Positions 42,883 to 51,270 of a stretch of 64,000 nt of DNA are shown piece after piece (the first letter of the stretch is position 1; each line of letters begins with the position of its first letter). This DNA comes from Nitrospira sp. Its GTDB lineage: Bacteria > Nitrospirota > Nitrospiria > Nitrospirales > Nitrospiraceae. The stretch covers positions 1,674,001 to 1,738,000 of the forward strand of contig JBAOHZ010000009.1 in NCBI GenBank assembly GCA_037045225.1. Reading direction: 5' to 3'. The notes beneath the pieces were generated by a model. The model saw nothing but the letters and a program-made list of their open reading frames with translations, made no database searches and was not told where the DNA came from. A program made the translations under genes and the position numbers.

Positions 42883-44253
42883 TTACCGCACCGATCCTTT
42901 GGCAAAATCTCCGCTCGGACCAAACCGGCCGATATCGCCCAGGGGGCGGTCGACGCGAAGATTATCGGCTTGGCTGGAGTCTACCGACGTTTCTTCATCC
43001 GGAGGCGTCCACCCAAGGTGCTCCAACGTTTCAACGACGAGTAACCGCAAAGAATCTTTCGCCGTCAGCCGGACGGATGCGTAGGAAAGGACGCGTTCAC
43101 CTTCGGCCTCCACTTCCGAAGCCTTGGGATCGTAGAGAAAGGAGATCAGCGGTTCGATGGCGGAGTCACCGATTAACACCAACGCCGCCGCCGCTTTCTC
43201 ACGTAACACCCCGTCCTTCAACAGCATGATGAGATCCGGAATGACGCGTGGGTCGCGGAAATGACCGAGCGCCGTCGCGGCCGCCTCCTTGATAAATGCG
43301 TCTTCACTGACGATGCACCCGGGGGTCGGAGTGCCGTCCTGACGCACACCCTTTCCCTTGAGGGCGGCTAAGACGGCAGGAAGGGCGCGAGGATCACCGA
43401 TCATACCCAGCGACGCAATGGCATGGCGCTTCACCGCCCCGTCCTTCATCGCTTCCAGCAATCCATCGATGGCACGAGGATCGCCGATCATACCCAGCGC
43501 AATCGTGGCATCTTCGCGCACCGCGCGATCGGGATCTTTCAACGCCTCGATCAAGGCATCGACGACACGCGGCTCCTGCACCCAGCTCCGGCCGATTTGA
43601 TAGTCCGTCGTCATGCCGCCCAATGCACGAGCCGCATGACAACGCACGACGAAATCTTTGTCCTTCAATGTCTCGAGCAACAAATCGACGGAGGGTTGCC
43701 CGATCGCCACCAGGGCAATGCCGGCGGTTTCACGCACGATCTTGGATGAATCACGGAATAGTTTTACCAGCGCGGGAATGGCTTTCGGATCGCCGATTTT
43801 TCCCAGCGCTTCCGCGGCGGCACTCTTCACGGCTCCGTCGCGATCCCGGCAGGCAAAGACCAGCGCATCGACGGCGCGCGAATCATGGAGATCCCCGTAG
43901 GCCTTGGCCGCATGCTCCCGAACCCGCCACCGCTCATCCTTCATCGCGGCAAGCAGCCGATCCAGCTGGCCCACGCCAAGCGAGACCACGGCCGCGACCG
44001 CTTCGTTGCGAACTTCCATGATCGGGTCGTTGAAGAGTACGATCAGCGCTTCGATCGCCTTCGGGCCGCCGATCTTGGCCACGCCCCATCCGGCACGAGT
44101 CCGCACAGACCAAAACTCATCGCTGCAAGCGCCAATGAGCGCATCCAGCGTGGCCGGATTCGCTAACTCGGCGAGAGCCTTCGCCGCCTCTTCACGCGTG
44201 GCGTCGTCCGCATCTTCGAGGGAATCCAGCAGATCATCGAGTGCCTGTGCCAT
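42883..44253 (-). CDS. HEAT-repeat protein
   Basis: The 456-residue protein starts MAQALDDLLDSLEDADDATR and contains about twelve HEAT repeats, such as REEAAKALAELANPATLDAL, VREHAAKAYGDLHDSRAVDA, GAVKSAAAEALGKIGDPKAI and REDATIALGMIGDPRAIDGL. The C-terminal 40 residues after EHLGWTPPDEE are not repeat-like. It is the first of the four HEAT genes and its start overlaps the end of the secreted-protein gene by 20 bp, so the two are probably translated together. Confidence 0.87.
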   Translation of the reverse strand: MAQALDDLLDSLEDADDATREEAAKALAELANPATLDALIGACSDEFWSVRTRAGWGVAKIGGPKAIEALIVLFNDPIMEVRNEAVAAVVSLGVGQLDRLLAAMKDERWRVREHAAKAYGDLHDSRAVDALVFACRDRDGAVKSAAAEALGKIGDPKAIPALVKLFRDSSKIVRETAGIALVAIGQPSVDLLLETLKDKDFVVRCHAARALGGMTTDYQIGRSWVQEPRVVDALIEALKDPDRAVREDATIALGMIGDPRAIDGLLEAMKDGAVKRHAIASLGMIGDPRALPAVLAALKGKGVRQDGTPTPGCIVSEDAFIKEAAATALGHFRDPRVIPDLIMLLKDGVLREKAAAALVLIGDSAIEPLISFLYDPKASEVEAEGERVLSYASVRLTAKDSLRLLVVETLEHLGWTPPDEETSVDSSQADNLRVDRPLGDIGRFGPSGDFAKGSVR

Positions 44254-44725
44254 CACCCACCTCACTATTCCCGTAATAGGCATCACGTTGACCGCCATGG
44301 GGATAGGTGCGTTTGCACCGTACCACCAGGGTCTGAGTCCCGCGGCCCTCCACACATTGATCGAGTGACTTGGAGTATTCCAGTTTCCCGTCCAAACTCA
44401 CCGTGAAGGGAAAGTCGAAGGTAAAACTGATGAACTTGTATTGTCCCGGCTTGAGCTTCAGCTCGCGCGTTTCGGTTGTCCGGTAGGCATCCGAGGTCTC
44501 CGGGTCCAAGACCCAGAGCGGCGGCGTCACGCCAGGAATCTGCCACCAGGATTGCGGCACCAACGGAGTCGGATCGATGGTAATCGGATGCTCTTTGCCG
44601 TACGCAGGGGGAGGACCGGCCGCCAAGAGCCGTCCCGATTGCCCAACCAACAGTACGCACGCCAGCGCGAGGATCCAGAAGTACACCTGCCGTCCGGCGA
44701 ATCCTCTGTGCGATGATGAATGCAT
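44234..44725 (-). CDS. Secreted protein of unknown function
   Basis: The 163-residue protein has a signal peptide or N-terminal anchor (residues about 14-36). Next come Pro- and Trp-rich segments (VPQSWWQIPGVTPPLWVLDP) and a beta-rich part with RELKLKPGQYKFISFTFDFP and FTVSLDGKLEYSKSLDQC. Two Cys could form a disulfide. No family is recognised. The gene lies 7 bp after the phosphatase-superfamily gene and overlaps the first HEAT gene. Confidence 0.75.
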   Translation of the reverse strand: MHSSSHRGFAGRQVYFWILALACVLLVGQSGRLLAAGPPPAYGKEHPITIDPTPLVPQSWWQIPGVTPPLWVLDPETSDAYRTTETRELKLKPGQYKFISFTFDFPFTVSLDGKLEYSKSLDQCVEGRGTQTLVVRCKRTYPHGGQRDAYYGNSEVGDGTGTR

Positions 44726-44732
44726 CGGTCCT

Positions 44733-45797
44733 CTATTGCAGGAGTGGACTGACAGGAGCAGCCACGAACGCGGTCTTGAAGATTTCTTCGACCGGGTGAC
44801 TCTCCCATTCGGTATAGGTCGTGAGGCCGAGCGCGCGCATCACCGTCGCGCCCGTATCGATAATCGACATCGGCTGGCGAATCGTATGCCCAGCCTTGAT
44901 ACCGACGCCGGAGGCAATCCATGGCACCACCGGAACATTACTCGCCTGCTCACCCGAGACTTCGCCGGCCGAGAATTGCGTCTCTCCAAATGCGCTCAGC
45001 GAGGTGGCGAACACCGTGGTCTGCTTGATCAAACCATGTTCCCGGTATAAATCGAGCACCGTCCCCATTGCTTTATCAACCGTCTTGAGTGCGTCTTTGT
45101 ACGCAGCCGACTTCCAACCCTGCGCCTCCCCGACGCGCCCTGGAGTCGGCAAATGGACCACGAGAAGATGCGGCAACGACGGAATGGCATGACCGTAACC
45201 AGACCCACTCGTCGCCTTCTTGAAATAATCCCGGACATAACCGATCAACCGGTCAGGATTACATTCGGCCCGCAGCGGACCACACATTTGATAGTCCGTG
45301 TAGGGCTCCGGCTTCGCAAGTTGATACAACGACTCATCCATATAGAAAATGGCACTGTCCCGGCCGCCGCTCAGGTCCAGATAATCAAACACTGTCGGCG
45401 CGCGGGGATATCCACGACTAAATTCAAACACGTTCCACGTGATCCCGTGTTTGGCGACCGGCATGCCCGTCACCAGCGATGCCATCGTCGGCAACCGGCG
45501 CGCAGGCGCCACCGCCATGGCAGACCAGGTCACAGCCCCGTCCTTCACAAGGGACGACAAGACCGGCATCGCACCACTCTTAAGCGATTCCTGGCCCAAC
45601 CCTTCCAACACGAAGAGAATGACGTGCTCCGTGGTACCGACCTGAGCGGGAGTTGCCGCTTCGCCCCCACCGCGTGCCGCAAACGCAACGGATTGGGACG
45701 AGGGCGCCCCGAGTGCCAGACCCAGGCCGACGACCATGCAGAAGGCCGCCGTGATTGTGATCATACTGCGGATACGACTCATAACCTGCCCCACCAT
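44733..45797 (-). CDS. Secreted alkaline-phosphatase/phosphodiesterase-superfamily protein, apparently degenerate
   Basis: The product (about 354 residues) has a signal peptide and the type I phosphodiesterase fold. Family-like segments are HVILFVLEGLGQESLKSGAM, PARRLPTMASLVTGMPVAKH with a possible Thr or Ser nucleophile, and VDKAMGTVLDLYREHG. Family metal ligands seem changed: the first Asp (DGL) is Glu-Gly-Leu, the PDxxGHxxG part reads TPGRVGEAQG, and the SDHG part reads TSLSAFG. Hydrolysis is therefore doubtful, and a binding or structural role is possible. The ATG at 45797 has AAGGG upstream; ATG 45782 is an alternative. It is the first gene of the HEAT operon. Confidence 0.75.
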   Translation of the reverse strand: MVGQVMSRIRSMITITAAFCMVVGLGLALGAPSSQSVAFAARGGGEAATPAQVGTTEHVILFVLEGLGQESLKSGAMPVLSSLVKDGAVTWSAMAVAPARRLPTMASLVTGMPVAKHGITWNVFEFSRGYPRAPTVFDYLDLSGGRDSAIFYMDESLYQLAKPEPYTDYQMCGPLRAECNPDRLIGYVRDYFKKATSGSGYGHAIPSLPHLLVVHLPTPGRVGEAQGWKSAAYKDALKTVDKAMGTVLDLYREHGLIKQTTVFATSLSAFGETQFSAGEVSGEQASNVPVVPWIASGVGIKAGHTIRQPMSIIDTGATVMRALGLTTYTEWESHPVEEIFKTAFVAAPVSPLLQ

Positions 45798-45966
45798 ACG
45801 ACCCTTCGAGAAGTGAAGAGAAAATACCTTAGCATGCTGTTTTCCGCGAAGGCAAGGCGCGAACCCCGCCACTCATGGCGCCCGAGGGGGATCGATGGTA
45901 TCCTGACCCAGTCGGGCCAACTGCTCGACTCCCCTACTCAAACAGACACACCGCGGTGGTGAGGCG

Positions 45967-47151
45967 ATGCCCCAAAACCGTTTCGACAGCGGCCCGCGTT
46001 TCATCCCCGACACCTCCACACGAGCGCGGTCCATCCGCCTTTTTCTCGGCCTCCTTTGCATCACTCTCTCCCTGTTCCTCACCTGTCCGACCCCAAGCCA
46101 AGCCGAAGTTCGACTCGTCACCGGAACTGGCGAACATCGAATGAACGATCATGAAACCAAATCAGATGGGATCAGACTGGCCACCGAGCAGGCCAAGAGA
46201 CAGGCGTTGGAACAGGTCGCCTCGTATCTGGAAAGCGTCACGGTCGTGCGGGATCTGGATGTCACCCGGGATGAACTCCGCAGCTACACCGCCGGAATGG
46301 TGCTCATTCTCGATCAACACGTCACGACCACGTTGGATGGGGAGTTCGTCATGGTCCGTGTCGATCTCACCGCACAGGTGGACACCGACGAGGTCGCCCG
46401 GGCCATTGCGACCTTACGCCAGAACGAGGATGCGCGTGAGCAGTTACTTGCGCTCAGACGGGATGTGGAATCGTTGCAACAGGAACTCGACGCAGCGAAC
46501 GACGCCCTCGCCGCAGCCAGCTCGCCTGAACAGGTCCAAGCACTGAGCCATGACCGGAACGACTTGCTCAACCGCGCGGAGTCTGATGCGATGGTCGCGC
46601 AAGCCTGGACCGACTGGGTGTTACTCGCTCCATTCGCGCACCCCTCTCCATCGACGACCGGCCTCGCGCAAATTTACGCCTTGCTTGGGATAGCAAGTCG
46701 GCTGAACCCCGACAATCCGCACCTGGCCATCGCGCAACAGACCGTGGGGGCCCAAACCCCACCGGCCCCGCCGCAACCTCCGCGGCCGCCCGTGCCCCAT
46801 ACCGTTCCCTTCTTGCCGGGCTATGCCGTCGTCCCGCAGCAACCGGCCCAACCAGGCGCAATTCAAGTACCAGCACAGCCTGGAACACCACCACCGCAGG
46901 GCAGCCGCGGCACGATGCCGACCTATCGGCAAGTCCCGCCGCCAAACGGCCGACCGACAACGCGCACACTCCATACCTATCGATCGGGAGTCGACCAGAC
47001 CGCGCCTGCTGCGGAACAACCATCAAGCGGTGCCCCTCGCGAAACCCCACCGTCCATCATCTACCAGGCACCGAAGAAACCGGTGGCCGTCCCACCCCAA
47101 CCCTCACAAATTGTTCCCAATAAGGGAAACAACCAGGGAGGAACGCCGTAA
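45967..47151 (+). CDS. Secreted protein with LPP20/FlgT-like region, coiled coil and Pro-rich tail
   Basis: The 394-residue protein has a signal peptide (to about residue 46, SQAE). A region with IRLATEQAKRQALEQVASYL and VMVRVDLTAQVDTDEVARAI resembles LPP20/FlgT-type N-terminal domains. A coiled coil (residues about 155-195) follows, and the last 130 residues are Pro/Gln-rich and probably disordered. It would lie in the periplasm or outer membrane. Function unknown. Its TAA overlaps the ATG of the next gene (TAATG). Confidence 0.75.
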   Translation: MPQNRFDSGPRFIPDTSTRARSIRLFLGLLCITLSLFLTCPTPSQAEVRLVTGTGEHRMNDHETKSDGIRLATEQAKRQALEQVASYLESVTVVRDLDVTRDELRSYTAGMVLILDQHVTTTLDGEFVMVRVDLTAQVDTDEVARAIATLRQNEDAREQLLALRRDVESLQQELDAANDALAAASSPEQVQALSHDRNDLLNRAESDAMVAQAWTDWVLLAPFAHPSPSTTGLAQIYALLGIASRLNPDNPHLAIAQQTVGAQTPPAPPQPPRPPVPHTVPFLPGYAVVPQQPAQPGAIQVPAQPGTPPPQGSRGTMPTYRQVPPPNGRPTTRTLHTYRSGVDQTAPAAEQPSSGAPRETPPSIIYQAPKKPVAVPPQPSQIVPNKGNNQGGTP

Positions 47152-47708
47152 TGTCACTGAGCGCCGGACCCCTTCGAGCAGGATGGTGGCCTCTCTGTGC
47201 GCTGCTGCTTGCATCACCAACGCTGGCTGCAGATCTGACGGCTCCCACTGTACGCGGCCACGCCGACCAGACCTTCCAATACCTCCACACACGAGAGCAG
47301 GGGGAAGCGCCGACGAGCACAGCCCAAGCCACCCTAGCGCAAGCCATATCCAGCCCGGAGGAACTACTGACCGGCCAGGGACAGGGCGACTTGAGCAAAG
47401 GCACACTCGTCTGCCAACGTGTCTCCGAGCTCGCCGCCCGAGCTGATATCGCCAAACAAATTCGAGTGCTCGTGAAGGAACATGCCACCGATCGCCTGCG
47501 TGAACGCACCGGTCGTGAGGCCGAGCAAGACATCGAGGTCGTGCGGGAGGAAATCGTGCAGGAATATCTGCAGGGTGTCAGAATCGTGGAACGCCGCACC
47601 GATGACGCAGCGAAAACCTGTTCTGCCACCGCCGTCATGCCCAAGCCCCGCCCACCTGCGCCGACGTCCACGAGCTCACGCACGCCCGATACAGCCGCGC
47701 ATCGTTGA
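47151..47708 (+). CDS. Secreted protein of unknown function
   Basis: The 185-residue protein has a signal peptide (residues 1-27, ending TLAA). A charged helical middle part (RVSELAARADIAKQIRVLVK, EAEQDIEVVREEIVQEYLQG) recalls the Ala-rich helix of LPP20-like proteins. The C-terminus is Pro/Ser/Thr-rich. It is translationally coupled with the preceding gene. No more specific family is recognised. Confidence 0.7.
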   Translation: MSLSAGPLRAGWWPLCALLLASPTLAADLTAPTVRGHADQTFQYLHTREQGEAPTSTAQATLAQAISSPEELLTGQGQGDLSKGTLVCQRVSELAARADIAKQIRVLVKEHATDRLRERTGREAEQDIEVVREEIVQEYLQGVRIVERRTDDAAKTCSATAVMPKPRPPAPTSTSSRTPDTAAHR

Positions 47709-47780
47709 ACCTCCTTCCGGATCGAATCTGCAGCTCCTCCATTGAACTTCGCGCTCCGTTTCGGGTAAGACAATCTTCCC

Positions 47781-49034
47781 ATGCCTATTGAAAACAATTT
47801 TCAGCACGACGAACTCTCCCGCAAAAATCCGGGCGACCGGCTGACCTACGCGGACTGGACCACGCCGCCCGACACCGACTCCCCGGCCTGGCAGGACGCC
47901 ATGAGCCAGCTCGGGCAGAAGCTGTCACAAGCCGGTGTGCGGCTGATCATGTTTCTGCATGGCGCCATTCCTGGGACCGATGTGTTTGGTCTGGGACGGC
48001 TCGATGAAGTGGGCGGGCTCAAGCGAGGCTATTCACGCGGCATTTCAGGGCTAGATTCGCTCCTCTCGTTCATGCGGGAAGGCACGAATGGCATCACCCC
48101 GCTGCCGGGCGGCATGAAACCGCCGCTAGCCAACGATGACGCCACAAAAACCCTGCTCGACAGCCAGATCGGCGACGCGGGAAACTTTACGACCACCACG
48201 GTCGACCAATGCCGGAAAGCCTTGAATCAGAAACTGGCCACACCCATCGCCTGTATCCGGGAACTTTGGTCCAGCGAACACCATCACCTCGGCCGCGCTC
48301 TGGCCGCCTGCCGACTGTTGGACCGCTTGCGCGTCCTCGTCGGCGAGCAGCATCTGGGCCCCGGCGACCGTATCCTGATTCAAGCCCATGGCCAAGCCGG
48401 CCTCGTCCTTGCGCTGGCCTCCAATCTCCTCTGCCCATCGCCGATCACGGGACGGAAGACCCTCTTCGATCTTCTGCTCGCCGCAAATCCACCCGCGCCG
48501 GATGCGCAGGCCATTCAGCGCATCGACCCGTTATTGACCAATGGCACCTTGCTCAATGGCGTGGCCCTCGATATCGTGACCTTCGGCACGCCGGTGCGGT
48601 ACGGTTGGGATCCATCCGGCATCGGCAAACTGCTTCACATCGTGAACCATCGCAATTTGCGCACAGATGGAAAAACCTGGCTGTCCAAAATGGACCTGCC
48701 GCAGATCACCGTCGAAATGCCGATTGCCTGGGGCGGGGACTACGTGCAGGAACTGGCCGTGGCCGGCAGCGATGCGCTCCCCGCTGAGAATGCCAAAGCC
48801 GCCAATAAGGCGGTGTGGGAATTGCTGGAACCCTACGATGGTTTTGAGCGCTGGGTGGAATGTGCCCGACGCGCCGGACGGTTCCCGAGCGAAGGCCAGT
48901 GCCTGCTGGTGGATTATAAAGACTGCACCAGCTCAACCAATATCCGCGACCACTACTACGGCCACGCGGCCTACACCCGCACCAACGCGATGCTCTTCAA
49001 CTTCGATCAGATCGTCAGTCGGCTGTATTCCTGA
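47781..49034 (+). CDS. Alpha/beta-hydrolase-like protein of unknown function
   Basis: The 417-residue protein shows hydrolase-like parts: RLIMFLHGAIPGTDVFGLGR near residue 55, DRILIQAHGQAGLVLALASN near residue 195, DIVTFGTPVRYGWDPSG and a late DHYYGHAAYTRTNAM with possible catalytic His. The nucleophile elbow would be G-x-S-x-G, but here it reads H-G-Q-A-G without Ser. No signal peptide is seen. The last 52 codons are repeated downstream at 49951-50105. It may be an accessory gene. Confidence 0.7.
   Translation: MPIENNFQHDELSRKNPGDRLTYADWTTPPDTDSPAWQDAMSQLGQKLSQAGVRLIMFLHGAIPGTDVFGLGRLDEVGGLKRGYSRGISGLDSLLSFMREGTNGITPLPGGMKPPLANDDATKTLLDSQIGDAGNFTTTTVDQCRKALNQKLATPIACIRELWSSEHHHLGRALAACRLLDRLRVLVGEQHLGPGDRILIQAHGQAGLVLALASNLLCPSPITGRKTLFDLLLAANPPAPDAQAIQRIDPLLTNGTLLNGVALDIVTFGTPVRYGWDPSGIGKLLHIVNHRNLRTDGKTWLSKMDLPQITVEMPIAWGGDYVQELAVAGSDALPAENAKAANKAVWELLEPYDGFERWVECARRAGRFPSEGQCLLVDYKDCTSSTNIRDHYYGHAAYTRTNAMLFNFDQIVSRLYS
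48876..49030 (+). repeat. Direct repeat, copy 1 (3' end of the hydrolase-like gene)
   Basis: This 155-bp segment matches 49951-50105 at an offset of 1,075 bp with three mismatches. The last 139 bp (48892-49030) are identical. The identity ends one codon before the stop, which is TGA here and TAA in copy 2. Confidence 0.95.
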
Positions 49035-49195
49035 TCCTGAATTTTGGCCGCGCCAGGCAATTGGGACCCCACATCGATCTGGTCCCGCCCTTTTCCAGTG
49101 AGGGAACATCGGCAGAGCGCGCCTTCCTGCTTGCTCCCGACCGGATCGTCGAGTAGACTCTTCTTCAGCGACCGCGCTTCCTCGGAGCCTGGGTT

Positions 49196-49393
49196 ATGTC
49201 ACCATCGTCCCCATCCGCAGACGACATACGTATTGCCGACAATTTGCGCCGCACGGTCGAACTGACGGAGTTGGGGCTGGCCTTGCGCCGAGCCGTCATC
49301 GAACAACGGAATGGACCGGGCGAGGGAATCTCGCAGGTCATGCACGAAATTCGACTGGCCAAAGAGCAGGCATGGCGGCAGAGCCAATCCTAG
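49196..49393 (+). CDS. Small protein paired with nucleotidyltransferase
   Basis: The 65-residue protein is mainly helical and charged: DIRIADNLRRTVELTELGLA, then LRRAVIEQRNGPGEGISQVM. It overlaps the nucleotidyltransferase gene by 22 bp. Small helical proteins of this kind often precede AbiEii/MNT-type nucleotidyltransferase genes, so it may be an antitoxin-like or regulatory partner. That role is inferred only from gene order. Confidence 0.65.
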   Translation: MSPSSPSADDIRIADNLRRTVELTELGLALRRAVIEQRNGPGEGISQVMHEIRLAKEQAWRQSQS

Positions 49394-49908
49394 TCCAAGC
49401 ATTCTCCGACCTCATTACCGATTTCAACCGACGCGGCGTCGCCTACGCGCTCGCCGGAGGCTGGGCCTACAGCGCCTTGGTGGAGCCTCGAGCCACCACG
49501 GACATCGACCTCCTCATTCTGCTGGATCCGCCTTCACGCGAACAGATGCAGGCGCTCGTCTCATCCCTTTTCGACTCCACCATCATCCATCCGAGCCCTA
49601 TGATCTTTCAGGGGATCTCGATTTGGCGCATTGTCGGAATCCGCTCCGGGCAGGAAGTCGTGATCGATTTCCTCCTGGCAGACTCGACCTATCTTCGAAC
49701 CGCATTGGAGAGGAGACAGACGGTCCCATTTGGCACGCTCCAAGTCCCTATGCTGTCGATCGAGGATCTCGTCATCCTCAAAATGGTGGCAGGGCGACTC
49801 CAGGACCGCGCTGACTTAGAAAAAATTCGCGCGCGCCAGGCCGATTTACGGATCAATTGGTCGTATGTTGACCGCTGGAAAACGACGCTCGGACTTGTCG
49901 ACCGTTAG
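49372..49908 (+). CDS. AbiEii-like nucleotidyltransferase
   Basis: The 178-residue protein has the nucleotidyltransferase-fold segment VAYALAGGWAYSALVEPRAT followed by TDIDLLI, giving the GG and DxD catalytic parts. A third acidic position is in EVVIDFLLAD, and LSIEDLVILKMVAGRLQDRA follows as in AbiEii-type proteins. Such enzymes can add nucleotides to tRNA as toxins, but others are benign. With the small upstream gene it forms a possible toxin-antitoxin-like pair. It is bracketed by the direct repeats. Confidence 0.78.
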   Translation: MAAEPILVQAFSDLITDFNRRGVAYALAGGWAYSALVEPRATTDIDLLILLDPPSREQMQALVSSLFDSTIIHPSPMIFQGISIWRIVGIRSGQEVVIDFLLADSTYLRTALERRQTVPFGTLQVPMLSIEDLVILKMVAGRLQDRADLEKIRARQADLRINWSYVDRWKTTLGLVDR

Positions 49909-49929
49909 ATCGGCAGGACTTTACGAAGT

Positions 49930-50109
49930 ATGGTGGAATTATTCGATCCTGGACGCATCCCGAGCAAAGGCCAGTGCCTGCTGGTGGATTATAAAGACTG
50001 CACCAGCTCAACCAATATCCGCGACCACTACTACGGCCACGCGGCCTACACCCGCACCAACGCGATGCTCTTCAACTTCGATCAGATCGTCAGTCGGCTG
50101 TATTCATAA
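49930..50109 (+). pseudogene. Duplicated 3' fragment of the hydrolase-like gene
   Basis: An open frame of 59 codons starts MVELFDPGRIPSKGQCLLVD and reproduces the last 50 or so residues of the protein at 47781-49034, from GQCLLVDYKDCTSSTNIRDH to the end. It lacks the rest of the protein, so it is most likely a gene remnant. It includes copy 2 of the direct repeat. Confidence 0.85.
49951..50105 (+). repeat. Direct repeat, copy 2
   Basis: Second copy of the 155-bp repeat at 48876-49030; mismatches lie only in the first 16 bases. The two copies border the small-protein/nucleotidyltransferase pair. Confidence 0.95.
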
Positions 50110-50225
50110 CCGGTTCATCAGCCATACAACATACCCCCGCACGAACTTGCCTCTTGGCACTGTGTTCCATAGATCGGTGAGTGCACTCTGTCCGCGAATT
50201 GCTAGACATCTCTGGGAGTGGACGC

Positions 50226-50918
50226 TCACGCTAAAGAGCGGGCTCCTTCGTCGATGAGCCCCGACACCTCGACCGACTTCGACGCCAACGACGCGTGGCT
50301 CGCTGCTAGGGTAAGGACCTTGCGGGCATTCATGCGTCCTGACATGTGCTTCTGATTATCTGGATGGATCATCCGGTCCTCACTGGACACCTGGTACCAG
50401 CACGGCTTCTTCTTCCACGCGGGCGCGGTGACTTTATCGCCGAACGTACTGGCCAGCGGCGCTTTCTGTGCCACCGCCATCACCAGGGCTTCGTCGGCCG
50501 TCAGATCCTGGCAGAAGCTCTCGTGGAACTTGTCTGCCTTGATCCACAGATAGCCATCGCTGTCGGGCGCAAGATTGGCGATCGCGGCCGGCGGCGTGGC
50601 TTGGCTGAGGCCGCCGGGGCTCTCGCCGGCGTCGGGCGCGAATGCGGCGATATAGACCAGGCCGACTACATTCGGAAGGTCACCCATCTCAGTAATAACC
50701 GCCCCACCGTATGAATGCCCGACCAGCAATACCGAACCCTGCTGCTGTGCCACCATCTTGCGTGTGCGCTCGGCATCGTCGGCCAAAGAGGTCAGAGCTA
50801 GTTCAACCGCGCGCAGCTTGTCGTATCCCTTGCGCGAGAGTTCGACGATCACCTTGTTCCAGTGTGCAGCACCACCCCAGAAACCGTGTACTAGGACGAT
50901 TGTAGGTTTTGTACTCAT
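50226..50918 (-). CDS. Alpha/beta hydrolase
   Basis: The 230-residue protein starts MSTKPTIVLVHGFWGGAAHW with the oxyanion-hole HGFWGG. It has the nucleophile elbow VLLVGHSYGGAVITEMG with Ser, and the likely catalytic Asp and His regions SSEDRMIHPDNQKHM and AASHASLAS. It resembles small esterases of the MhpC/salicylate-esterase-like type. The substrate is not known. AAAGGAGA lies upstream of the ATG. It stands alone, between the duplicated fragment and an IS remnant. Confidence 0.9.
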   Translation of the reverse strand: MSTKPTIVLVHGFWGGAAHWNKVIVELSRKGYDKLRAVELALTSLADDAERTRKMVAQQQGSVLLVGHSYGGAVITEMGDLPNVVGLVYIAAFAPDAGESPGGLSQATPPAAIANLAPDSDGYLWIKADKFHESFCQDLTADEALVMAVAQKAPLASTFGDKVTAPAWKKKPCWYQVSSEDRMIHPDNQKHMSGRMNARKVLTLAASHASLASKSVEVSGLIDEGARSLA

Positions 50919-51095
50919 CGTAGCTCTCCTTTTCTAGAGCGCACCTTCATTAAAATTGGCTCGAACCATTGCACTCAATTTCTGAAAGATAATGGGGGCG
51001 CCAGGGCCTCCGTCTTTGCTGAGATCGCATGAGGAGGCGATCAGAGTCAACCGTATCGCCGCGTCAGGCACACGAACGAATAAAAGGGGTCGAGA

Positions 51096-51245
51096 TGAGC
51101 GGCCCCGGGTTTTGTGGACACCAGGTTAAGGGGCACTGATCCGTCGCTCGAACTCCAGCGGCGAGAGATAGCCCAGGCTCTGATGCAGCCGCTGGCGATC
51201 GTAGTGACGGCAAAGGTCTCTCGGCTCGCATCGCCCCGGGTGCGA
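51096..51245 (-). mobile_element. Remnant of an IS3-family element (3' end of transposase and terminal repeat)
   Basis: On the minus strand a short frame reads YDRQRLHQSLGYLSPLEFER and stops at 51126. It matches the C-terminus of IS3-type transposases. The preceding family-like part (RTRGDASRETF) is in another frame, so a frameshift is present. Bases 51096-51122 (TGAGCGGCCCCGGG and following) resemble an IS3-group terminal inverted repeat. The rest of the element is missing. Confidence 0.8.
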
Positions 51246-51270
51246 TACTGTCGTCTTTTTCACCATCCCG

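Noticed and set aside
41495..43084. 529-codon plus-strand open frame opposite the HEAT genes
   Set aside because: The minus strand has regular HEAT repeats in three genes; the plus frame is only their reverse-complement shadow.
38934..44253. CRISPR-like or tandem DNA repeats suggested by periodic sequence
   Set aside because: The periodicity is at protein level (about 93 bp per HEAT unit) with variable DNA; no identical repeats and spacers occur.
49865..50257. 130-codon plus-strand open frame across the second repeat copy
   Set aside because: It is in a different frame from the hydrolase-like reading frame; the 59-codon frame at 49930-50109 is the one that matches the protein.
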